6,250 nt of DNA from the NCBI GenBank assembly GCA_018267355.1, contig JAFDYP010000347.1:1-6250 (forward strand). The letters run 5' to 3'. This stretch comes from Bacteroidota bacterium. GTDB taxonomy: Bacteria; Bacteroidota; Bacteroidia; Chitinophagales; LD1. Shown here one piece after another: positions 1-5,930 of the stretch. Every line of letters begins with the position of its first letter. The stretch's first letter is position 1. The position numbers and the translations under genes are program-made. The notes beneath the pieces were generated by a model, which was not told the DNA's origin, did no database searches, and worked only from the letters and a program-made list of their open reading frames with translations.

Positions 1-1154
1 ACAGCCACATCATAGGATGGCCCGAGGGGAAAACTCCTGTGGCACCCGCCGGATTCACAGTGACACGATTTGCCGGTGATCTGAAGAGCCCACGCATGGT
101 ATATGTGGCGCCAAACGGGGACGTATTTGTAGCCGAGGCTCATCACGAGGGTAGTGTGAAGATGAAAGTGGCGACGCTGGTCAAAGATCTCTCCAATAAG
201 GGTGCCGCGCCTACTGCCAATAGAATCACCCTGTTTCGAGATGTCAATAAGAACGGGAAATATGAAGGGCGCTATACCTATCTGGAGGGCGTGGAAGCAC
301 CATTTGGGATGGTGATCGTGAAAGATAAATTTTATTTAGCGTGCATGGATGCGGTCTATGCCTATGACTATACACCGGATGCGACCAAGATAACCGGCAG
401 CGGCAAAACGATCACGGCGCTGGCCGGTAATGGACGGCACTGGACACGAAACATCGTAGCCAACAAAGCGGGTACCAAACTGTATGTGGCAGTAGGCTCA
501 GGTACCGATCATGCAGAGGATGGGGTAGACAAAGAAGAAGGCAGAGCGCAGATCATAGAGATGAACCTAGATGGCTCAGACAAGAAGATATATGCCAATG
601 GCCTGCGCAATCCGTGCGGTATGGATTGGAACCCCACTACCGGCGCTCTCTGGACCTCTGTGAACGAACGCGATGAACTGGGTGATAACCTGGTGCCCGA
701 CTACATCACGAGTGTGAAAGAGGGCGGTTTCTACGGCTGGCCTTTCTCCTACTATGGCCAGCATACGGACCCACGTATCAAAAAAGAAGAACAGCGCCCG
801 GACCTGGTGGCAAAGGCTATCGTGCCGGACATGGCAGTAGGGCCACACACCGCATCTCTGGGCTTTACCTTTTATGATGGCAAGTCTTTTCCTGTACGCT
901 ATCATGGCGGGGCATTCATCGGGCAGCATGGCTCGTGGAACAGGCCGGAGTTTACCGGCTATCAGGTCGCTTTTGTGCCCTTTGCCAGTGGCAAACCGTC
1001 TGGTGCGCTGGAGCCGTTTCTGACAGGATTTATAGCGGATGAAAAGAAGAGCGAGGTGTATGGACGCCCCGTAGGAGTGGCAGTACTGCCGGACGGATCC
1101 CTGCTGGTGGCAGATGATGGAGGCAATGCAGTGTGGCGCGTTTCTGCGAAATAA
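1..1154 (+). CDS. PQQ-dependent sugar/sorbosone dehydrogenase, 5'-partial
   Basis: Soluble six-bladed beta-propeller dehydrogenase of the GSDH/sorbosone dehydrogenase family (COG2133). These enzymes oxidise sugars or other polyols with PQQ and calcium, normally in the periplasm; the substrate here cannot be told. The frame is open to the left edge (first full codon at 3). The residues before GTG 39 (IIGWPEGKTP) read as normal family sequence, so GTG 39 is an internal Val and the true start with its signal peptide lies upstream. Counting that Val as residue 1, I see the propeller opening SPRMVYVAPNGDVFVAE (17-33), GRHWTRN (132-138, whose His is a candidate for the catalytic base by analogy with soluble glucose dehydrogenase), GLRNPCG (188-194), RDELGD (211-216), FIGQHGSWNR (293-302) and a last blade GRPVGVAVLPDGSLLVADDGG (from 342). 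The stop is TAA. About 384 codons are visible, so probably only a few dozen residues are missing. A TonB-dependent receptor follows after 31 nt, probably in the same operon. Confidence 0.9.
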   Translation, partial: SHIIGWPEGKTPVAPAGFTVTRFAGDLKSPRMVYVAPNGDVFVAEAHHEGSVKMKVATLVKDLSNKGAAPTANRITLFRDVNKNGKYEGRYTYLEGVEAPFGMVIVKDKFYLACMDAVYAYDYTPDATKITGSGKTITALAGNGRHWTRNIVANKAGTKLYVAVGSGTDHAEDGVDKEEGRAQIIEMNLDGSDKKIYANGLRNPCGMDWNPTTGALWTSVNERDELGDNLVPDYITSVKEGGFYGWPFSYYGQHTDPRIKKEEQRPDLVAKAIVPDMAVGPHTASLGFTFYDGKSFPVRYHGGAFIGQHGSWNRPEFTGYQVAFVPFASGKPSGALEPFLTGFIADEKKSEVYGRPVGVAVLPDGSLLVADDGGNAVWRVSAK

Positions 1155-1185
1155 GCGACCTTGTCAGGAGTTAATTTGTTGCTGA

Positions 1186-3285
1186 ATGAGGCTATATTAC
1201 GTTACGATCTTTCTGATTTTTACGCGTGTATATACTTCATCCGGTCAGGTAGACACTGCGCAGCCATATATTTACTCCGATATACAGGCCACTCAGCCAC
1301 TGCCTGAAGTAGCTATCCATGCCTACTTCCGTGAGCAGCCGCTGCTGACGTCGCCTGTGTCTGTGACTACTATTGGCGCTACTGACATTGCTACTCATCA
1401 GTCTTCATCGCTGCTCTCTGCTGTGAATACAATGCCTGGTGTACGTATGGAGGAAAGATCTCCATCCAGCTACCGGCTATCTATCAGAGGGAGTATTTTG
1501 AGGTCGCCATTTGGTGTGCGCAATATCCGGGTCTACCTCAGTGACTTTTGCCTGACTGATGCGGGTGGTAATACTTACCTCAATCTTATCAACCCATCAG
1601 ACGCGGCATATATACAAGTGATCAAGGGGCCGGAGGGCAGCGTCTATGGAGCGAATACCGGAGGCGTGATGCTGATCGATCCTGTGCAGCGGCGTCAGGA
1701 TACTTTTCGCCTGAGTGCGATGGCAGAGACAGGATCATATGGATATGCGCAGGGTAGGGTACACTTTCAGAACAGCTATAAGCGACTGGAGTCTGATGTG
1801 GCGCTCAGCTATATGAGATCAGACGGCTATCGGCGCAATAGCAGCAGCCAGCAGTGGACCACCCAGATACTGGAGCGATACCGATACTCAAAAACAAACG
1901 ATGTGAAATTCCTGGTCCTCTTCACGGACCTCGGCTATCACACACCAGGGGGACTGACGCTGGCACAGTACAATGCTGATCCGCGTGCTGCACGGCCAGC
2001 CACAACTACGCTGCCCGGCGCATCAGACCAGAAAGCAGCCGTGTATAATCAGTCTATACTAGGTGGGGTATCACACTCTGCACAGCTCTCACCGGTGGTA
2101 AAAAATGTGACGGCGCTAACAGTACTGCATACCGGGTTTAGCAATCCATTTATCACCAACTATGAAACACGGAATGAAAACAATGTGGGGATACGCACTT
2201 ATTTTGACTGGTCAGGTGAGAGGTCGTACAAATTCAAATGGTCATGGGTGAATGGATTGGAGGGGCAACAGTTTCTATCGGGTATCACAGACTTTGGCAA
2301 TGATCGCGGCGTCAAAGACTCTGTGCAGACCTCGTATCGGTTCAACGCCGGGCAGTATTACGCCTTTTCGCGATTTACTGCTGAAGTCATACAGCGCGTC
2401 ACGATAGAAGCAGGCGCAAGTATCAACTATAACTGGTACCAATACAAGGCGCTGGCCCCTCTGCGGGATGCGGCTGTTACGAATGTTCAATTTGCTACGC
2501 AGGTGATGCCCCACGTGGCACTGGCGGTGAAGATCACTGATGGCCTGGCATGGCGCGCCTCGGTGAGCCGCGGCTACTCTCCCCCTACCATAGCCGAGAT
2601 ACATCCCTCTGCGCTCGTGGTCTCTGCAGGGCTGCAGCCGGAGCAGGGCTGGAACTATGAGACGGGCATCAGGTATCATGACAGAAGAGGTATCATATAC
2701 CTGGATGCGGATGTATTCTACTATCAACTGGACCGTGCCATATCTGGGCGAACGGATAGTGCGGGCAATAACTTCTTTGTAAATGCAGGCAATACGCATC
2801 AACTCGGGGCCGAGGCGCAAGTAGTCTTATGGCCGGTGCGCACAGCAGAGGGACGTCTCCATACAGGGCTAAAACTAATGGCAAGTTATACTTACTATCA
2901 TTTCCGGTTTGGCAACTATCGCAGTGGGGCGGCGGACTACAGCGGCCACTACCTGACTGGTGTACCACCACATACTTTGGCCGTCAATGAAATGCTGGAT
3001 ATGCCGATAGGCTTCTATCTCTTCTCGCAATATGGCTATACTGCCAGCCTGCCGCTAAACGATGCCGGTACTACCTGGGCGCGGTACTATCACCTGCTGG
3101 AGGGCAGGGTAGGATGGAAGCATAGCTTCAAACGCTGCGACCTGGAGCTATATGCGGCAGTAAATAACCTGCTGGATCAGAAATATAGCCTGGGCAACGA
3201 CCTGAATGCCGCAGGCGGAAGGTACTATAATGCTGCGCCGGGCAGAAACTACTATGCAGGCCTGCGCGTGGCCTATCACAAATAG
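1186..3285 (+). CDS. TonB-dependent outer-membrane receptor, PqqU/YncD-like
   Basis: A 699-residue TonB-dependent receptor that would import a ligand across the outer membrane using TonB-ExbBD energy. ATG 1186 is the first possible start because the preceding in-frame codon is TGA. An AGGAG lies 15 nt upstream, further than usual. Residues 1-20 form a short, weakly hydrophobic signal peptide. LPEVAIHAY (39-47) is a possible TonB-box region. The plug spans about 50-165 and includes LSIRGS (98-103), RSPFGVRNIRVY (106-117), DAGGNTYLN (125-133) and IKGPEGSVYGANTGGV (146-161). The rest is a beta barrel with PGGLTLAQYNADP (254-266), SRGYSPPTIAEI (461-472), NNLLDQKYSLGN (660-671), GRYY (678-681) and PGRNYY (685-690). 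There is no N-terminal carboxypeptidase-like domain and no SusD partner, so it is not a SusC-type glycan receptor. Several motifs match E. coli PqqU (YncD), also about 700 residues, as I remember it. With the PQQ enzyme upstream, PQQ is a plausible ligand; a siderophore or other ligand is the alternative. The last residue is Lys rather than the usual aromatic. Confidence 0.93.
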   Translation: MRLYYVTIFLIFTRVYTSSGQVDTAQPYIYSDIQATQPLPEVAIHAYFREQPLLTSPVSVTTIGATDIATHQSSSLLSAVNTMPGVRMEERSPSSYRLSIRGSILRSPFGVRNIRVYLSDFCLTDAGGNTYLNLINPSDAAYIQVIKGPEGSVYGANTGGVMLIDPVQRRQDTFRLSAMAETGSYGYAQGRVHFQNSYKRLESDVALSYMRSDGYRRNSSSQQWTTQILERYRYSKTNDVKFLVLFTDLGYHTPGGLTLAQYNADPRAARPATTTLPGASDQKAAVYNQSILGGVSHSAQLSPVVKNVTALTVLHTGFSNPFITNYETRNENNVGIRTYFDWSGERSYKFKWSWVNGLEGQQFLSGITDFGNDRGVKDSVQTSYRFNAGQYYAFSRFTAEVIQRVTIEAGASINYNWYQYKALAPLRDAAVTNVQFATQVMPHVALAVKITDGLAWRASVSRGYSPPTIAEIHPSALVVSAGLQPEQGWNYETGIRYHDRRGIIYLDADVFYYQLDRAISGRTDSAGNNFFVNAGNTHQLGAEAQVVLWPVRTAEGRLHTGLKLMASYTYYHFRFGNYRSGAADYSGHYLTGVPPHTLAVNEMLDMPIGFYLFSQYGYTASLPLNDAGTTWARYYHLLEGRVGWKHSFKRCDLELYAAVNNLLDQKYSLGNDLNAAGGRYYNAAPGRNYYAGLRVAYHK

Positions 3286-3286
3286 T

Positions 3287-4246
3287 CTAGTTCTTGAGCT
3301 CTTTCAGGGAGATCGGTGCGATGCCTACTTTGCGGCACACCTTGCCGGCGGCAGCGTTTGAGAGCTGCGCGATCTTTTTGAATGGGAAGTCTTTGATAAA
3401 GCAAAGTGTAGCGATGCTGATCACGGTATCTCCGGCGCCTGAGACATCTGCGGTCTTGATAGGACGTGCGGATACTACAAATGAATCTCCGTCTTTTGTA
3501 TAAACAAATACGCCATTGGCGCCGAGCGTGAGGAGGAGATTGTCAAAGCGGTTTTTCTTTTTCAGTTCTTCAGCGGCTTTGCGCAGGCTGGTGATGCTCT
3601 TGGGGTCTATCTTCATCTGTAGCGCCTCACCGAGTTCCTTTATGTTTGGCTTGAAGAGGTCTATCTGCTGGTACTCAAAGAAGTTGTATTCCTTAGGATC
3701 TACAGCTACCGGTATATTGCGCTTGGTGGTCTGTAGCAGCACGTGCTTGATGAACTTTTTGGTCAGTACGCCCTTATTGTAATCCTGCAGGATGATGGCG
3801 TGAAACTTATGCTCGCGGATCACTTCGTCAAAGTCATTGATCAGCTGGGCCTCCAGCTCTGCGCTGAGGTCAGAGTCATCCTCCTTGTCAAAGCGTACCA
3901 CCTGGCGCTCATCGTCATAGATGCGCGTCTTGTGTGAGGTGGTGCGGCTCTGGGAGGTGATGATGTAGTCATGGTGGATCTGATTCTTCTTCAGCAGCTC
4001 AAAGACAGTGCGGCCGCTCTTGTCATCTCCTATCACGGACATGAGGGTAGGCTTTGCACCCAGCTCGCTGAGATTGAGGGCCACATTGGCAGCGCCACCG
4101 AGGCGGTTCTCCTCATACTCTATATCTACTATCGGCACCGGTGCCTCCGGGGAGATGCGGTGTATCTGACCAAACATGTAATGATCGAGTATGATGTCTC
4201 CGATCACGAGTACTCTTACATTATTGAAGTCGAGTTTTTCTGACAT
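3287..4246 (-). CDS. rfaE1: PfkB-family kinase, D-glycero-beta-D-manno-heptose-7-phosphate kinase type
   Basis: A 319-residue ribokinase/PfkB-fold sugar kinase. Its closest resemblance is to the kinase half of RfaE/HldE, which phosphorylates D-glycero-D-manno-heptose 7-phosphate at C1 in the cytoplasm on the way to ADP-heptose for lipopolysaccharide. Visible motifs are VIGDIILDHYMFG (14-26), RISPEAPVPIV (30-40, very characteristic of RfaE), GGAANVALNLSELG (50-63, first PfkB signature), RTTSHKTRIY (101-110), VDPK (182-185), KPN (199-201), TLGANG (240-245) and DVSGAGDT (267-274), whose Asp273 is the expected catalytic base. The protein ends after the kinase domain, so the cytidylyltransferase half found in bifunctional HldE must come from a separate gene, which is not in this window. 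No Shine-Dalgarno is seen. It lies 49 nt downstream of the aminotransferase on the same strand with no terminator between them, so co-transcription is likely. Kinase activity is secure; heptose specificity rests on motif resemblance. Confidence 0.85.
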   Translation of the reverse strand: MSEKLDFNNVRVLVIGDIILDHYMFGQIHRISPEAPVPIVDIEYEENRLGGAANVALNLSELGAKPTLMSVIGDDKSGRTVFELLKKNQIHHDYIITSQSRTTSHKTRIYDDERQVVRFDKEDDSDLSAELEAQLINDFDEVIREHKFHAIILQDYNKGVLTKKFIKHVLLQTTKRNIPVAVDPKEYNFFEYQQIDLFKPNIKELGEALQMKIDPKSITSLRKAAEELKKKNRFDNLLLTLGANGVFVYTKDGDSFVVSARPIKTADVSGAGDTVISIATLCFIKDFPFKKIAQLSNAAAGKVCRKVGIAPISLKELKN

Positions 4247-4295
4247 TGCTATATTTTAGGCAGACGGTGATAGCCGCCGGTGCAAATAACGGTAT

Positions 4296-5495
4296 TTAAG
4301 CCAGTTTGGCCAATGCCTCTTTCAGACGGCTGCAAACTTTCAGGAGCTTCTCCTCAGAGGCGGCGTAGGATAGACGGATGCAGTTAGGATCACCAAAGGC
4401 TTCGCCATTCACGAGGCCGATCTGGCCCTCGCGCAGCAGGTAGCCGCTCATGTCCTCAGCACTATTGATCACTGTGTCGCCGCCTTTCTTTCCAAAGAAG
4501 GAGCTGATGTCAAAGAAGAAGTAGAAAGCACCATCAGGCAGGTTTGCCTTGATGCCGGGTATTTCTTTCAGCAGGCCGTATACGAGGTCGCGGCGCTTGC
4601 GAAACTCTGCGACCATATCATAGGTGGGCTGCAGGCTCTCAGTAGCGGCAGCTACGCCGGCCATCTGAGCGATGGAGCAGGTGCCTGAGGTGATCTGGCC
4701 CTGCATCTTGTCACAGGCTTGCGCTATCCATACAGGGGCAGCTATATAGCCGAGCCTCCAGCCTGTCATGGCAAAGCCCTTGCTGAAGCCATTGACAGTG
4801 ATGACACGGTCTTTGATCTCAGGGAAAGAGGCAAGGCTGGTGTGTGGCTGGCCGGTATAGTTGATGTACTCGTAGATCTCATCGCAGATCACGTAGACGT
4901 CAGGGTACTTCGTGAGCATCTGTGCCAGTGCCTGCAGCTCGTCGTGGCTATACACGGAGCCGGTAGGATTGCACGGCGAGGAGAAGATGATAAGGCGGGT
5001 GCGATCAGTGATATGTTTCTCCAGCTGTGCAGGAGTCACCTTAAAGTTGGTCTCCAGCGTGGCAGGTATCTCTATAGACTTGCCCTCGGCCAGGTCTGCT
5101 ATGGCAGAGTAGCTGACCCAGTAAGGAGCGGGGAGGAGCACCTCATCACCGGGATTGATCAGGCTCAGGACCACATTGGCTATGGACTGCTTGGCACCCG
5201 TGGATACGACTATCTGCGCGGGGGTATAGTCCAGTTTGTTGTCACGCTTCAGCTTGGCGGCGATGGCCTTGCGCAGCTCGGGATAGCCCGGTACGGGGGT
5301 ATAGTGGGTGTAGCCCTGATCTATGGCGCGCTTGGCTGCATCCTTGATGTGCTGGGGGGTGTCAAAGTCCGGCTCGCCGATGCTGAGGTCTATGATGTCG
5401 AGGCCTTGCGCCTTGAGCTCGCGGGAGATCTTGGCCATTTTGAGGGTGGCAGATTCCTGCATGTGGGTGATGCGGTCTGAGAGGTGCTGGGTCAT
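4296..5495 (-). CDS. Class I PLP-dependent aminotransferase, aspartate aminotransferase type
   Basis: A 399-residue cytoplasmic fold-type I aminotransferase, most like the Ib aspartate aminotransferases, which interconvert aspartate plus 2-oxoglutarate and oxaloacetate plus glutamate. Exact substrate range cannot be fixed from sequence. Residues from the chosen start: SIGEPDFDTP (38-47), YTPVPGYPELR (65-75), STGAKQSI (98-105), PAPYWVSY (122-129), NPTG (176-179), CDEIYEY (204-210, Asp205 contacts the PLP ring nitrogen), SKGFAMTGWRLGY (238-250, Lys239 forms the internal aldimine) and CIRLSYA (372-378, Arg374 binds the substrate carboxylate). All key residues are present and the length is typical. 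The frame is open 28 codons further upstream, to an ATG at 5579, but that extension is low-complexity and unlike the family. The family-like N-terminus begins at ATG 5495 (MTQHLSDRI). This is the first gene of the minus-strand pair, upstream of the heptose kinase. Confidence 0.92.
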   Translation of the reverse strand: MTQHLSDRITHMQESATLKMAKISRELKAQGLDIIDLSIGEPDFDTPQHIKDAAKRAIDQGYTHYTPVPGYPELRKAIAAKLKRDNKLDYTPAQIVVSTGAKQSIANVVLSLINPGDEVLLPAPYWVSYSAIADLAEGKSIEIPATLETNFKVTPAQLEKHITDRTRLIIFSSPCNPTGSVYSHDELQALAQMLTKYPDVYVICDEIYEYINYTGQPHTSLASFPEIKDRVITVNGFSKGFAMTGWRLGYIAAPVWIAQACDKMQGQITSGTCSIAQMAGVAAATESLQPTYDMVAEFRKRRDLVYGLLKEIPGIKANLPDGAFYFFFDISSFFGKKGGDTVINSAEDMSGYLLREGQIGLVNGEAFGDPNCIRLSYAASEEKLLKVCSRLKEALAKLA

Positions 5496-5524
5496 AGTAG
5501 ATTTGTGATTGAAAAAGTGCGGCG

Positions 5525-5532
5525 CTAAGGTA
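5525..5532 (-). promoter_or_regulatory. Possible -7 element for the aminotransferase
   Basis: On the minus strand this reads TACCTTAG, one base off the Bacteroidota -7 consensus TAnnTTTG. It lies 29 nt before the chosen ATG at 5495, giving a plausible short leader. I could not find a convincing TTTG/TTG partner 17-23 nt upstream, so this is only a weak candidate. It supports ATG 5495 over ATG 5579, because a transcript starting here would lack the upstream ATG. Confidence 0.3.
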
Positions 5533-5586
5533 CTAAAGAGAAGTGTTAAGGAAGGGGGTGTTTTCAATACCCTATCCACAGTCGGC

Positions 5587-5611
5587 GCATATATCTGAGC
5601 GGATCATATGC
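5587..5611. repeat. Imperfect inverted repeat between divergent transcription units
   Basis: GCATATATC (5587-5595) is followed by a 6-nt loop and then GATcATATGC (5602-5611), giving nine base pairs with one bulged C at 5605. A further GTCGG (5581-5585) and CCGAC (5626-5630) lie outside it, also in inverted orientation. The repeat sits between the aminotransferase start and the tRNA promoter, which point away from each other. It could be an operator, a hairpin or chance; no binding protein is recognised. Confidence 0.4.
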
Positions 5612-5636
5612 ATCAATAATCTTATCCGACAGCCCT

Positions 5637-5665
5637 TTTGAATTCAGGTTTTTATTCTACATTTG
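5637..5665 (+). promoter_or_regulatory. Bacteroidota housekeeping promoter of tRNA-Cys
   Basis: TTTG at 5637-5640 and TACATTTG at 5658-5665 match the Bacteroidota primary sigma consensus (-33 TTTG or TTG, -7 TAnnTTTG) at every fixed position, with a 17-nt spacer, at the short end of the accepted range. Transcription would begin at about 5670-5672, some 17-19 nt before the mature tRNA. It would begin at a small CCCC-AAAA-GGGG palindrome (5671-5682) that could form a short leader hairpin. Confidence 0.8.
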
Positions 5666-5688
5666 CATTCCCCCAAAAGGGGTAAAAG

Positions 5689-5759
5689 GGTCGGATGGCC
5701 GAGTGGCTAGGCTCAGCTCTGCAAAAGCTGCTACAGCGGTTCGAATCCGCTTCCGACCT
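5689..5759 (+). tRNA. tRNA-Cys (anticodon GCA)
   Basis: A complete 71-nt cloverleaf can be folded by hand. The acceptor stem GGTCGGA (5689-5695) pairs with TCCGACC (5752-5758). The D stem GCC (5698-5700) pairs with GGC (5710-5712). The anticodon stem CAGCT (5714-5718) pairs with AGCTG (5726-5730) around loop CTGCAAA, with anticodon GCA at 5721-5723. The variable loop is CTAC (5731-5734). The T arm is AGCGG-TTCGAAT-CCGCT (5735-5751). The discriminator base is T at 5759, the U73 identity element expected for cysteine tRNA. The CCA end is not encoded, so it must be added after transcription. The gene has its own promoter upstream and a terminator downstream, and no neighbouring tRNA is seen. Confidence 0.97.
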
Positions 5760-5823
5760 CAAATAATTGTTATAAGCCCCTGACGATAAAAAAGTTGGGG
5801 GCTTATCTATTTTTGAGGTTCGG
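5753..5823. repeat. Inverted repeat: tRNA-Cys 3' end and post-terminator sequence
   Basis: CCGACCTCAAA (5753-5763), the 3' side of the tRNA acceptor stem plus four trailer bases, is the reverse complement of TTTGAGGTtCGG (5812-5823) apart from one extra T. The two arms flank the terminator hairpin. In an unprocessed read-through transcript the downstream arm could compete with the 5' acceptor strand for pairing. It could also be a trace of past rearrangement, or chance. Confidence 0.45.
5772..5814 (+). terminator. Intrinsic terminator of tRNA-Cys
   Basis: ATAAGCCCC (5772-5780) pairs perfectly over 9 bp with GGGGCTTAT (5798-5806) across a 17-nt loop. The stem is followed by CTATTTTT (5807-5814). 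This is a typical rho-independent terminator 13 nt after the tRNA. The A/T pairs at the base of the stem also provide A-rich sequence on the opposite strand, but no minus-strand gene is seen to end here. Confidence 0.85.
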
Positions 5824-5930
5824 TATAGGATACGGTATTTCATTTCTTTAGATGGTTTCTCATTAGACATAACTCTGAACCAGTGGTTTACTCCCATTAT
5901 CCTTCGGGATAGAAGATTGCATGAATCCGT

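Noticed and set aside
2275..2971. Two overlapping minus-strand ORFs inside the receptor gene
   Set aside because: Both are antisense to a continuous, motif-rich receptor barrel and overlap one another; no domain or start signal supports them.
3258..3274. Hairpin AGGCC/GGCCT as a terminator for the receptor gene
   Set aside because: Only 5 bp, inside the coding region, with no T-run following on either strand.
4247..4295. Separate promoter or terminator between the aminotransferase and the kinase
   Set aside because: No stem followed by a T-run, and no TTTG/TAnnTTTG pair at acceptable spacing; only a direct repeat of CGGTG was seen, which I treat as chance.
4719..5480. Plus-strand ORF of 253 codons opposite the aminotransferase
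   Set aside because: It lies entirely antisense to a well-supported gene with all catalytic motifs; its length comes from the codon bias of the real gene.
5812..5843. Promoter for the HTH gene (TTTG at 5812, TATTTCAT at 5836)
   Set aside because: The second box matches TAnnTTTG poorly and the first overlaps the terminator T-run, so I do not support it.
5652..5897. Minus-strand ORF of 81 codons
   Set aside because: It runs antisense through the whole tRNA-Cys gene, its promoter side and its terminator; such ORFs opposite tRNAs are common artefacts, and its sequence has no protein-like family features.
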